64,000 nucleotides of DNA, taken from positions 124,001 to 188,000 of the forward strand of contig CAVSJJ010000003.1 of assembly GCA_963728395.1 (NCBI GenBank), written 5' to 3'. Below the pieces are notes generated by a model. The model saw only the letters and a program-made list of their open reading frames with translations. It was not told where the DNA came from and searched no databases. This document shows, one piece after another, positions 50,186-58,560 of this stretch; the first letter of the stretch is position 1, and each line of letters starts with the position of its first letter. This DNA is from CAVSJJ01 sp963728395 (lineage in GTDB: Bacteria; Actinomycetota; Actinomycetes; Actinomycetales; Dermatophilaceae). A program made the position numbers and the translations under genes.

Positions 50186-51804
50186 GTCCGACGGGCCGGG
50201 CCGCCCGCGGCATCGCGGGTGCGGCTGGGCTCATCGCCGCGACGACCCTGCTTGCCCGGGCGGCCGGCTTCCTGCGCACCCTCGTCTTCGCCGACTCGGT
50301 CCGCACCGGCGGGGTCGGCGCGGTCTACACGAGCGTCAACGCGCTGCCCAACGTGCTGTACGAGATCGCCGCCGGGGGGATCCTCGCCGCCGTTGCGGTG
50401 CCGGTCATCGCGGGGCACCTCGGGACGGGTGACATCGGCCGGGCGCACCGCAGCGCCTCGGCCCTGTTCACCTGGTGTCTGGCGATCCTCGTCCCCCTCT
50501 CGCTCCTCCTCCTGCTCGCCGCCCCCGTGCTCGCGGGCTGGATCATCAACCCCACGATCCCCGGTGGCGCCGACGCCGGCACGCTCATGCTCCGCGTGTT
50601 CGCCGTGCAGGTGCCGCTCTACGGCGTCGGCGTCGTCCTCACCGGGCTGCTCCAGGCCCACAAGCGGTTCTTCGCTCCGGCCGTGGCGCCGCTGCTGTCG
50701 AGCATCGTCGTCATCACGACGTATCTCACCTACGGCGCTCTCGTCGACGGGGCGACCGACCCGACGTCCGTCGACCGCTCGGCCCTCCAGCTCCTCGCGT
50801 GGGGAACGACGGCCGGCGTCGCGGCGCTCAGCCTGCCGCTCCTCGTGCCCGCGTGGCGGGCCGGCTGGCGCTGGACCCCGACCTTCCGGTTCACCGAGGG
50901 CGATGCACGCCGCTCCGCCTCGCTCGCCGTCGCCGGCCTCATCGCGCTGTTCGCCCAGCAGCTCGCCGTCGTCGTGACGTTCTACGTGGCCAACCACGAC
51001 GGTGGCGACGGCGCCGCAACGATCTACCAGTACGTCCAGTCGGTCTACCTCCTCCCGTTTGCCGTGCTCGCGGTTCCCGTCGCCACGGCCGCCTTCCCGT
51101 CGCTCGCCCGGTCCGGCGACGCGACGAGCACGGCGACCCTGGGCCGGTCGCTGCGGGCGGTCCTCGTGCTCGGCGGCCTCGGCGTCGTCGTCCTCGTCTC
51201 GGCGGCCGGATCGGTCGAGTCCTTCTTCGCCGGCCTCGATGCCCGCCGCGGCGGCGGCGCGACGAGCGCCGCGGCCCTCGGGGCGCTGGGCAACGCGCTC
51301 GCGGCCTACGCTCCCGGGGTCCTCGGCTTCGGGGTCGCGGCCCTGCTCACCCGGGCCATCTATGTGCGGGGCCGACCGCGGGTGGCCGGCCTCGCCATGG
51401 CATCGGGTTGGGTCCTTGCCGCCGTCATCCCGCTCATCCTCCTCCGCCCCGACGCCGGAGCCCAGCGCACGCTCGTCACCCTCGGCATCGCCTCGTCGGT
51501 GGGAATGACCGTGGCGGCTTGCGCGCTGGCCGTCCTGGTCCACCGGGCCTGGGGGAGCGACGCCCTCTCCGGCGCGGCGCGCACGACCGGGTCGATGGCG
51601 CTCGCCGTCCTCGTCGGCTGGGGGGCCGCCGAGCGGCTCGCGCCGTCCCCGGGCTCCACGCTCGTCGGGTCCCTCGTCACCGGGCTCGTCGCGGCCGTCG
51701 TGTCGGCGCTGGCGTACGGCGCCGCGCTCGTCGTCGTCGACAACGACGTCGCCCAGCAGGCCCGGGACCTCATCGCGGCTCGCCGACGCAGGGGGTCCGG
51801 ATGA
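50182..51804 (+). CDS. MurJ/MviN-like lipid flippase
   Basis: 540 residues with about 14 hydrophobic segments of the MOP superfamily. It opens GAAGLIAATTLLARAAGFLR TLVFAD. The family's N-P-x-x-x-E-[IL]-x-A-x-G element appears as ALPNVLYEIAAGGILAAVAV P, and VFAVQVPLYGVGVVLTGLLQ AHKRFF matches helix 4-5. The charged residues of the lipid II cavity cannot be checked without alignment. The gene is coupled to the MraY-like gene before it and the glycosyltransferase after it. The three look like a unit for making and exporting a lipid-linked sugar. Confidence 0.85.
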   Translation: MSPTGRAARGIAGAAGLIAATTLLARAAGFLRTLVFADSVRTGGVGAVYTSVNALPNVLYEIAAGGILAAVAVPVIAGHLGTGDIGRAHRSASALFTWCLAILVPLSLLLLLAAPVLAGWIINPTIPGGADAGTLMLRVFAVQVPLYGVGVVLTGLLQAHKRFFAPAVAPLLSSIVVITTYLTYGALVDGATDPTSVDRSALQLLAWGTTAGVAALSLPLLVPAWRAGWRWTPTFRFTEGDARRSASLAVAGLIALFAQQLAVVVTFYVANHDGGDGAATIYQYVQSVYLLPFAVLAVPVATAAFPSLARSGDATSTATLGRSLRAVLVLGGLGVVVLVSAAGSVESFFAGLDARRGGGATSAAALGALGNALAAYAPGVLGFGVAALLTRAIYVRGRPRVAGLAMASGWVLAAVIPLILLRPDAGAQRTLVTLGIASSVGMTVAACALAVLVHRAWGSDALSGAARTTGSMALAVLVGWGAAERLAPSPGSTLVGSLVTGLVAAVVSALAYGAALVVVDNDVAQQARDLIAARRRRGSG

Positions 51805-52895
51805 GGGTCGTGCTCCTCGTCGGGCCGAGCACCGGCGGCATCGGGACCCACGTCGTCGAGCTGGCCGGCGCGCTGCGGGCACTCGGGGACGAGGTCGTGG
51901 TCGCCACCGCCCCGGTGACGGCCGAGCGCTTCGGCCTGGTCGACGCCGCGCCGCTGTGGCCGGGCCGTGACCGCGGGACACCCGGGCGGCTGCGCCGGCT
52001 GCGTTCCCTCATCGCCGGGGCGGACGTCGTCCACGCCCACGGCCTCCAGGCGGGCCTCGTCGGTGCGCTGCTCGCCCCCCGGCGAGTCCCGCTGCTCACG
52101 AGCCTGCACAACGACCTGGCCTGGACCGGTGGGCCGCGCGGGGCCGTGCTGGAGCGGATGCTGCGCCGGGTCGCGAGCCGCTCCACGCTCGTCTCCGGCG
52201 CCAGCAACGACCTCGTCGACCTTGCCCGCATCCACGGGGCCCGACGGGCCGAGCTCGCGCCGGTCGGCTCGCCGTTCGTGCCCGGCCTCCTCGGCGAGGA
52301 GCCGCTCGACGCGGACGGACGAGCTGCCCTGACGGCCCGGTTGCTGGCCGAGCACGACCTCGCGGCCTCCGGGCCGCTGGTGCTCACCATCTCGCGGATC
52401 GCCCCACAGAAGGACCTCGCCACCCTCGTCGAGGCCGCCGCGGCGATGCCCGAGGCGACGTGGGTGGTCGTCGGCGGCGGCGTCGCCCGGCTTCGCGACC
52501 AGCTCGCCGACCATGCGGCGCGGATCGGCGCGCCGGTGCACCTCGTCGGTCAGGTGGCGACACCGGCGGAGTGGGTGCGCGCGGCGGAGGTGTTTGTGCT
52601 CACGAGCCGCTGGGAGGCGCGGGCGCTCGTCGTCCAGGAGGCGATGGCGGCCGGCGCCCCGGTCGTCTGCCCGGCGGTGGGCGGCCTCGTCGACCTCGTC
52701 GAGGGCGTTGGCCGCCTCGTGCCCGCGGGGGATGCCGCGGCGCTGGCCGATGCGGTCCGTGGGCTGCTCGCGGACCCGGCCGAACGGCAGCGCGTCTCAC
52801 TGGCCGGACGGTCGCGGGCGGCGACCTGGGAGAACGGCGCTCAGTCGGCGCGTCGGTGGCGGGGTTGGTACGGCGAGTCGACCGTGATGACGTAG
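51801..52895 (+). CDS. GT4-type glycosyltransferase
   Basis: 364 residues in a GT-B fold. The acceptor half begins MRVVLLVGPSTGGIGTHVVE LAGAL, with the glycine loop G-G-I-G and DVVHAHGLQAGLVGALLA. The donor half has LVLTISRIAPQKDLATLVEA, WVVVGGGVARLRDQLADHA and the E-x7-E motif in SRWEARALVVQEAMAAGAPV. The sugar and acceptor are unknown; genomic coupling to the MraY-like and MurJ-like genes suggests a lipid-linked intermediate. The stop TAG is part of the pyrG -10 hexamer. Confidence 0.88.
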   Translation: MRVVLLVGPSTGGIGTHVVELAGALRALGDEVVVATAPVTAERFGLVDAAPLWPGRDRGTPGRLRRLRSLIAGADVVHAHGLQAGLVGALLAPRRVPLLTSLHNDLAWTGGPRGAVLERMLRRVASRSTLVSGASNDLVDLARIHGARRAELAPVGSPFVPGLLGEEPLDADGRAALTARLLAEHDLAASGPLVLTISRIAPQKDLATLVEAAAAMPEATWVVVGGGVARLRDQLADHAARIGAPVHLVGQVATPAEWVRAAEVFVLTSRWEARALVVQEAMAAGAPVVCPAVGGLVDLVEGVGRLVPAGDAAALADAVRGLLADPAERQRVSLAGRSRAATWENGAQSARRWRGWYGESTVMT

Positions 52896-52898
52896 AGT
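52893..52898 (+). promoter_or_regulatory. Candidate -10 element of pyrG (leaderless type)
   Basis: TAGAGT lies eight bases before the pyrG GTG and overlaps the stop codon of the glycosyltransferase. No ribosome site is present. pyrG attenuation by reiterative transcription needs a G-run at the start, which is absent here. Confidence 0.45.
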
Positions 52899-52906
52899 TG
52901 AAGCCC

Positions 52907-54655
52907 GTGGTGCAGACGAAACAGATCTTCGTGACCGGGGGCGTCGCCTCATCGCTCGGCAAGGGCCTGACCGCCTCCAGCCTCGGACACCTGCTTCGCG
53001 CGCGCGGGCTCCGAGTGACGATGCAGAAGCTCGACCCCTACCTCAACGTCGACCCCGGGACGATGAACCCGTTCCAGCACGGCGAGGTGTTCGTCACCGA
53101 CGACGGGGCCGAGACCGACCTGGACATCGGCCACTACGAGCGATTCCTCGACGTCAACCTGCACGGCAACGCCAACGTCACGACCGGGCAGGTCTACAGC
53201 CGGGTCATCGCCAAGGAGCGGCGCGGCGAGTACCTCGGCGACACGGTCCAGGTCATCCCGCACATCACGAACGAGCTCAAGGAGCGGATGCGGGCCGAGG
53301 CGGCCGGCTCACCGGGCGTCTCCGACGCGGACCCCCCCGACATCATCATCACCGAGATCGGTGGCACCGTCGGCGACATCGAGTCCCTGCCCTTCCTCGA
53401 GGCGGCCCGCCAGGTCCGCCACGACCTCGGCCGGGACAGCGTATTCTTCCTCCACGTCTCGCTCGTGCCCTACCTCGCGCCGAGCGGCGAGCTGAAGACG
53501 AAGCCGACCCAGCACTCCGTCGCCGCGATGCGCCAGCTGGGGCTCCAGCCGGACGGCCTCGTCCTGCGTGCCGACCGCGAGATCCCCGAGCCGATCAAGC
53601 GCAAGATCTCGCTCATGTGCGACGTCGACGTCGAGGCGGTCACCGCCGCGGTCGACGCGCCGAGCATCTACGACATTCCCAAGGTGCTGCACCGGGAGGG
53701 CCTTGACGCCTACGTCATCCGCCGGCTCGGCCTGGGCTTCAGGGACGTCGACTGGACCTCGTGGGACCGGCTGCTCGACCGGGTCCACCAGCCCGCCGAG
53801 GAGGTCGAGGTCGCCCTCGTCGGCAAGTACATCGACCTCCCGGACGCCTACCTCTCGGTGACCGAGGCGCTGCGCGCGGGCGGCTTCCACCACGACGCGA
53901 AGGTCCGGATCCGCTGGGTCGTCTCGGACGACTGTGTGAGCGATGCGGGGGCGAGCAGGGCCCTCGGCGGTGTCGACGCGATCGTCGTGCCCGGAGGGTT
54001 CGGGGTCCGCGGCATCGAGGGCAAGGTGGGTGCCCTGCGCTGGGCGCGCGACCGCAAGGTGCCCACCCTCGGCCTGTGCCTCGGGCTGCAGTGCATGGTC
54101 ATCGAGTTCGCCCGCAACGTCGCGGGCATCGAGGGCGCCAGCTCCACCGAGTTCGACCCGCAGACACCCGCTCCGGTGATCGCGACGATGGAGGAGCAGA
54201 AGGCCTACGTCGAGGGCGCGGGCGACCTGGGCGGCACGATGCGGCTGGGCGCCTACCCGGCGCGGCTCGTCGAGGGCTCGATCGTCCAGGAGGCGTATGC
54301 CGCCACCGACGTCTCCGAGCGCCATCGGCACCGGTACGAGGTCAACAACGGCTACCGCGACCAGTTGGCCGCGGCCGGGCTCGTCTTCAGCGGGACCTCG
54401 CCGGACGGCTCGCTCGTGGAGTTCGTCGAGCTTCCCCGCGACGTCCACCCCTACTATGTCTCGACCCAGGCCCACCCGGAGTTCCTGTCGCGCCCGACCC
54501 GTGCGCACCCCCTCTTCGCCGGGCTGGTCGGCGCGGCGATTGCCGCCCAGCGCGCCTCCCGGCTCGTCGAGGTCGAGCGCCCCCGGCATCCGAGCGACGA
54601 CCCGGCACCGAGCGACGGGGCCGCGCAGTCCAGCGCGGTCGCGACCTCGGCGTGA
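52907..54655 (+). CDS. pyrG: CTP synthase
   Basis: 582 residues. The amidoligase domain has TKQIFVTGGVASSLGKGLTA SSLG (P-loop), KLDPYLNVDPGTMNPFQHGE and IIITEIGGTVGDIESLPFLE A. The glutamine amidotransferase domain from about residue 300 has VVPGGFGVRGIEGKVGALRW A, GLCLGLQCMVIEFARNVAG with the catalytic cysteine, and STQAHPEFLSRPTRAHPLF with His and Glu. GTG 52907 is used; GTG 52910 would differ by one residue. The C-terminal tail (DDPAPSDGAAQSSAVATSA) is disordered. The next gene overlaps by 4 bp. Confidence 0.97.
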   Translation: MVQTKQIFVTGGVASSLGKGLTASSLGHLLRARGLRVTMQKLDPYLNVDPGTMNPFQHGEVFVTDDGAETDLDIGHYERFLDVNLHGNANVTTGQVYSRVIAKERRGEYLGDTVQVIPHITNELKERMRAEAAGSPGVSDADPPDIIITEIGGTVGDIESLPFLEAARQVRHDLGRDSVFFLHVSLVPYLAPSGELKTKPTQHSVAAMRQLGLQPDGLVLRADREIPEPIKRKISLMCDVDVEAVTAAVDAPSIYDIPKVLHREGLDAYVIRRLGLGFRDVDWTSWDRLLDRVHQPAEEVEVALVGKYIDLPDAYLSVTEALRAGGFHHDAKVRIRWVVSDDCVSDAGASRALGGVDAIVVPGGFGVRGIEGKVGALRWARDRKVPTLGLCLGLQCMVIEFARNVAGIEGASSTEFDPQTPAPVIATMEEQKAYVEGAGDLGGTMRLGAYPARLVEGSIVQEAYAATDVSERHRHRYEVNNGYRDQLAAAGLVFSGTSPDGSLVEFVELPRDVHPYYVSTQAHPEFLSRPTRAHPLFAGLVGAAIAAQRASRLVEVERPRHPSDDPAPSDGAAQSSAVATSA

Positions 54656-55317
54656 CGGACGCCGACGCGAGCGGACGGCCCGGCCCGCGGCCGATCGCCG
54701 ACGAGGTGGCACCGCGCCCGGCGCGCTCGGCGCGGACCCTGTTCTCCGGACGGGTGTGGGACGTCACCGAGGAGACCTTCGAACTCGGCGACGCGGGTGA
54801 GCTCACCCGCGAGATCGTGGACCACCCGGGTGCCGTCGCCGTGCTCGCCCTCGACGACGACGACAACGTGCTGCTCATCCGGCAGTACCGACACCCGGTC
54901 GGCGCCTTCGAGTGGGAGCTGCCGGCCGGCCTCCTCGACGTGCCGGGGGAGCCGCCGCACGTCACCGCGGCACGCGAGCTTGCCGAGGAGGTCGACCACA
55001 CGGCCCGGACCTGGCACACCCTGCTCGACTACGTCTCGTCCCCCGGTGGTTCGACCGAGGCGCTGCGCATCTTCCTCGCCCGGGACCTCGCGGTCGTCCC
55101 CGAGGCAGAGCGGCACGAGCGGACGGGGGAGGAGCGTGGAATGCCGTCCCGCTGGGTCTCGCTCGAGGAGGCCCGCGATGCGGTGCTGCAGCACCGGGTG
55201 CACAACCCGACGCTGGCCCTGGGCGTCCTGGCCGCCCTGGCGGCCCGGGAGGACCGGTGGCGGACCCTGCGCCCGGCGGACGCCCCCTGGCCGAGCAATC
55301 CCCGTCGGCGCGGCTGA
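54652..55317 (+). CDS. Nudix hydrolase, ADP-ribose pyrophosphatase-like
   Basis: 221 residues. It probably splits ADP-ribose to AMP and ribose 5-phosphate. The Nudix box appears as GLLDVPGEPPHVTAARELAE EVDHTA, in which the canonical glycine of E-E-x-G is replaced by aspartate. LLIRQYRHPVGAFEWELPAG is typical of ADPRases, and SSPGGSTEALRIFLARDLA forms the lid region. The order pyrG then Nudix is shared with M. tuberculosis (Rv1699-Rv1700). There a xerD gene follows; here it does not. Confidence 0.9.
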   Translation: MTDADASGRPGPRPIADEVAPRPARSARTLFSGRVWDVTEETFELGDAGELTREIVDHPGAVAVLALDDDDNVLLIRQYRHPVGAFEWELPAGLLDVPGEPPHVTAARELAEEVDHTARTWHTLLDYVSSPGGSTEALRIFLARDLAVVPEAERHERTGEERGMPSRWVSLEEARDAVLQHRVHNPTLALGVLAALAAREDRWRTLRPADAPWPSNPRRRG

Positions 55318-55444
55318 CCGCCCAGGCAAGACCCCTGCAACGGGGGAAGGCCTGGCTGCGACCGGAGCCCCCGACCGCGTTGCACCTTGCCGGAGCCGGA
55401 GCGGAGCGCGAGGATGCCAGGCAGGACTTCCGAAGGACGGACCG

Positions 55445-56302
55445 ATGGACCACACCGCACTTCCCGAGGGCGCCAACGACGTCGGCTTCGTCGGGGCGAC
55501 CGGTCATGCCGACGACTACACCAAGCACGGTCGGCTCAGGTCCCGGGTCTACGAGGCGGAGATGGAGCGCCTGCAGACCCAGCTCGTCCTTCTCCAGTAC
55601 TGGATCCAGACCCAGGGCCTGAAGGTGCTCGTCATCTTCGAAGGACGGGGCTCGGCCGGCAAGGGCGGGGTCATCAAGCGGATCACGGAGCGGACGAGCC
55701 CGCGGACCGTGCGCGTCGTCGCCCTGCCGAAGCCGACCGAGCGCGAGCACACCCAGTGGTACTTCCAGCGGTACGCCGAGCACCTTCCCGCCGCCGGCGA
55801 GATGGTGCTCTTCGACCGCAGCTGGTACAACCGCAGCAACGTCGAGTGGGTCATGGGCTACTGCTCCGAGCAGGAGCACCAGGAGTTCCTGCGCTCCTGT
55901 CCCGAGTTCGAGCGGATGCTCGTGCGGTCCGGCATCGTCGTCCTCAAGTACTGGTTCTCGGTGTCGTTCGAGGAGCAGCGGCGCCGGTTCGAGGCCCGCA
56001 ACGCCGAGCCGCTCAAGCGATGGAAGCTCTCGGACATGGACCTCGCCGAGCACGAGCTCTATGTCCGGTACTCCATGGCGAAGGACACGACCTTCCAGTA
56101 CACCGACATCAAACAGGCACCCTGGTACGTCGTGCCTTCGGACGACAAGCGGGCGGCGCGGCTCAACTGCATCACCCACCTGCTCAGCCAGTTCGACTAC
56201 GAGGACGTGGCGCCCGACGTCGTCGAGCTGCCCGACATGAGGCAGATCCCCTATGTCCGCCCGCCCATGCACGAGCAGACCTTCGTCCCCCGGCTGTTCT
56301 GA
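55445..56302 (+). CDS. ppk2: Polyphosphate kinase 2 (PPK2) family protein
   Basis: 285 residues. PPK2 enzymes move phosphate between polyphosphate and nucleoside mono- or diphosphates. Walker A is VIFEGRGSAGKGGVIKRI (Lys73), where many members have GRDAAGKGG. RSWYNRSNVEWVMGYCSEQE carries the Walker B-like Asp in FDRSWYNR just upstream. A lid with RRRFEARNAEPLKRWKLSDM D follows. The one-domain form is usual for AMP/ADP/GDP phosphorylating classes. Class assignment needs alignment. The gene stands alone, 127 bp after the Nudix gene and convergent with the lipoprotein gene. Confidence 0.92.
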   Translation: MDHTALPEGANDVGFVGATGHADDYTKHGRLRSRVYEAEMERLQTQLVLLQYWIQTQGLKVLVIFEGRGSAGKGGVIKRITERTSPRTVRVVALPKPTEREHTQWYFQRYAEHLPAAGEMVLFDRSWYNRSNVEWVMGYCSEQEHQEFLRSCPEFERMLVRSGIVVLKYWFSVSFEEQRRRFEARNAEPLKRWKLSDMDLAEHELYVRYSMAKDTTFQYTDIKQAPWYVVPSDDKRAARLNCITHLLSQFDYEDVAPDVVELPDMRQIPYVRPPMHEQTFVPRLF

Positions 56303-56320
56303 CGGCGGCCCACGTCGGGC

Positions 56321-57868
56321 CTACTGGTAGGACACGAACCACGGCGTCGGATGGACGCTCGTCATCGTCTCCTTCGGGCTCAGCGGCGCGTAGTCCTCGT
56401 CGTGGAAGTTCTTCCAGCCCATCCAGGCGCCCGACGGCAGACCCTTCTGCAGCGTGCGCCACGTCGCCCACTTCGCCGCCCTCGACCCCTGGCCGTCGGC
56501 GTGGATGACGACCTGGACCTCGTCGTGGCTCGTGTCGAGGAGCTGGCGGCGGCGGATCATGCTCGTCGAGAACTGGTGGAGGGTGAGCACCTTCGGCGGC
56601 AGGTTGTTGACCTGGACCAGGGCAGCGAGCCACCGGATGACCTCGTTGATCTCGGCGACGTCGACCGAGCCGAGCTGCTTGAGCGGTCGCTGCTTCTTCG
56701 CGAGGCGCCACTCCGGGTCGAGGGCCAGACCGACGTGCGGCTCGAGCAGGAGCGCGAGGTACAGCTTTGCCTGCTTGAGGAACTCGCTGCGTCCGGGCTG
56801 CAGGTCGAGGACGACGTAGACGCCGGCCTTCCGGGCCGCGTCGACCCAGGGACGCAGTGACGCCACCGAGGACTCGTTGGAGAAGTTGTGGTCCGCGCCG
56901 TGGTAGCCGGACGCCACCGTGGCGATGATCTCGAAGGCCGGGACGACGGGGGTGGTCGTGTACCGCGCGTGGGCCGCGGCGAGGGAGCGGACCCGGCGGA
57001 TCGACGCGGCGACGCCCTGCTCGCCGAGCATCCCGAGCGACGGGGTGCCCGGGTGGCCATAGAGCGCCACGAGGCGCCGCCCCGGGAAGGGCACCCAGCC
57101 GCCGCCCGGGATCTGGGGGGCCGAGCGCACGACGGCGACCCGGTCCGCCAGCCGGGTCTGCGGGCCGAACGCCGTCCCGACCGCGACGACGGGGACGTCG
57201 GCGTCCTTGACGAGGCTCGTGGCGGCGACGAGGTTCTGTCGGGGATCGGGGCTGTTCACCCGCAGCGACGTTGCGCCCGCAGCGCCCAGCGCGGCGGAGA
57301 CGGCGGCGCTCGGCGGGACCGTGCGGCGCCACATCATCCAGGCCGCCGGCTGGGTCCCACCCACGGAGGGGAGCGGCACCGGCATACCGAGATCGGCGAG
57401 GCCGGCGGCGGACGCGGGGCCGGGCACGACGTCGCGGTCGCCCGCGGCGACGTCGGCTTCGGGGGGATAGGTGAGCACGACCCGGGTGCGGAGCCGGTCG
57501 AGCTCGGCGGCGAGGGCGTCGGTGCCGACGAGGAGGGGAACGCCGAGCGCGGTCGCGACCTCCTCGGCGGGTCCGAGGGTCGCCTTCTCGGCGTCGGCGG
57601 CGACGACGGCCACGGAGGCCTCGTCGAAGAGGGCCGCGCTGATCGCCCGGCTCGCGGGGCCGTCCTTCGCCGGCAGCAGGTGGACCCCGCCGAAACGGCG
57701 CTGGGTGCGGTACTCGGCCGCAGCCCCGGTCGCACTCGGCGTCGGGCTCGTCGAGGGTGTGGACGTGGCGACGGGAGGCGGATCCTGCCCGGTCGCCGTG
57801 CATGCCGCGACGGTGGCGACGACCGGCGCCGCCACCAGAATCTCGCGTCTCGTCAGCTCGCGCCCCAT
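56321..57868 (-). CDS. Exported lipoprotein with a C-terminal glycoside-hydrolase-like domain
   Basis: 515 residues from ATG 57868. The N-terminus is a lipoprotein signal with a twin arginine (LTRREILVAAPVVATVAAC T; Cys23 modified), followed by a Ser/Thr/Pro linker (STPSTSPTPSATG). Residues about 60-250 form alpha/beta repeats with AISAALFDEASVAVVAADAE K. The C-terminal half has VPAFEIIATVASGYHGADHN, YVVLDLQPGRSEFLKQAKLY and VGLALDPEWRLA, as in TIM-barrel hydrolases. HQFSTSMIRRRQLL and VQVVIHADGQG follow. I know such proteins only as conserved unknowns of actinobacteria. Catalytic residues are not certain. GTG 57886 is an alternative start. Confidence 0.72.
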   Translation of the reverse strand: MGRELTRREILVAAPVVATVAACTATGQDPPPVATSTPSTSPTPSATGAAAEYRTQRRFGGVHLLPAKDGPASRAISAALFDEASVAVVAADAEKATLGPAEEVATALGVPLLVGTDALAAELDRLRTRVVLTYPPEADVAAGDRDVVPGPASAAGLADLGMPVPLPSVGGTQPAAWMMWRRTVPPSAAVSAALGAAGATSLRVNSPDPRQNLVAATSLVKDADVPVVAVGTAFGPQTRLADRVAVVRSAPQIPGGGWVPFPGRRLVALYGHPGTPSLGMLGEQGVAASIRRVRSLAAAHARYTTTPVVPAFEIIATVASGYHGADHNFSNESSVASLRPWVDAARKAGVYVVLDLQPGRSEFLKQAKLYLALLLEPHVGLALDPEWRLAKKQRPLKQLGSVDVAEINEVIRWLAALVQVNNLPPKVLTLHQFSTSMIRRRQLLDTSHDEVQVVIHADGQGSRAAKWATWRTLQKGLPSGAWMGWKNFHDEDYAPLSPKETMTSVHPTPWFVSYQ

Positions 57869-57971
57869 GCCACCCCTGCTTCCCACTCGGCCGACGGGAG
57901 CACCACCATGCCACCTGTGGCTGGGAGACGCGCCACGGTTGGCTCAACCGATATCAACGCGTGTCGGCGGA

Positions 57972-58400
57972 CTAGTCATCCGGCAGACCGTGCTCGGCCA
58001 GCCAGCGGCGCCGACGGGTGGCCGACGCCCGGGCCAGCCAGGCGTCCTGGACCAGCTCGGTGACCTCATCGCGGCTCAGCTCGCCGATCCGGGAGGTCCG
58101 CAGCAGCACCGAGGGATGCCCGTCGAAGTGCGGCGTCGTGAAGAAGGGCCCGTCCTCGGCCTGGACGAGGGCGAGCTTGTCCTCCGGTGAGCCGACCCAG
58201 AACACGACGACGTCGTCGTACCGCTCACCGGTGTCGGGGTCGACTGCGTCGGGCCGGGGGGTGCGGAAGAAGACGAAGGTCCGCCCCCCCACGGCATACA
58301 CCGCCTTCCCCCGGCTCCCGTCGTCCCGGGTGACGTGCGGCATCGCGGCGGCCGCCTCGTGGATGTCCGAGACGCGGGCGCGGCGGCTGCGGCGGGCCAT
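57972..58400 (-). CDS. MmcQ/YjbR-family DNA-binding protein
   Basis: 142 residues. The family has a double-wing fold resembling DNA-binding domains; its function is unknown. VSDIHEAAAAMPHVTRDDGS is the family's N-terminal helix. AVYAVGGRTFVFFRTPR, DDVVVFWVGSPEDKLALVQA and PSVLLRTSRIGELSRDEVTE L follow. LVQDAWLARASATRRRRWLA closes. The frame is intact. It is divergent from aspS and 103 bp upstream of the lipoprotein gene in the same direction. A GGTTG-GCT-CAACC palindrome lies in that gap (57938-57950). Confidence 0.85.
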   Translation of the reverse strand: MARRSRRARVSDIHEAAAAMPHVTRDDGSRGKAVYAVGGRTFVFFRTPRPDAVDPDTGERYDDVVVFWVGSPEDKLALVQAEDGPFFTTPHFDGHPSVLLRTSRIGELSRDEVTELVQDAWLARASATRRRRWLAEHGLPDD

Positions 58401-58560
58401 CCGGGCAGCCTACGTCGGGCCGGGGCCGTGATGAGGTCGTATGCCGCGTCACCGGGTCCGTAGGATGGTGCCGGCCCGGCGGCGTCCGACGCCCTGGCGG
58501 GCCGAGCACCCGGCACTGGCCGATGCTGACCCCCGCACCGTCGCAAAGGATCGATCACCC

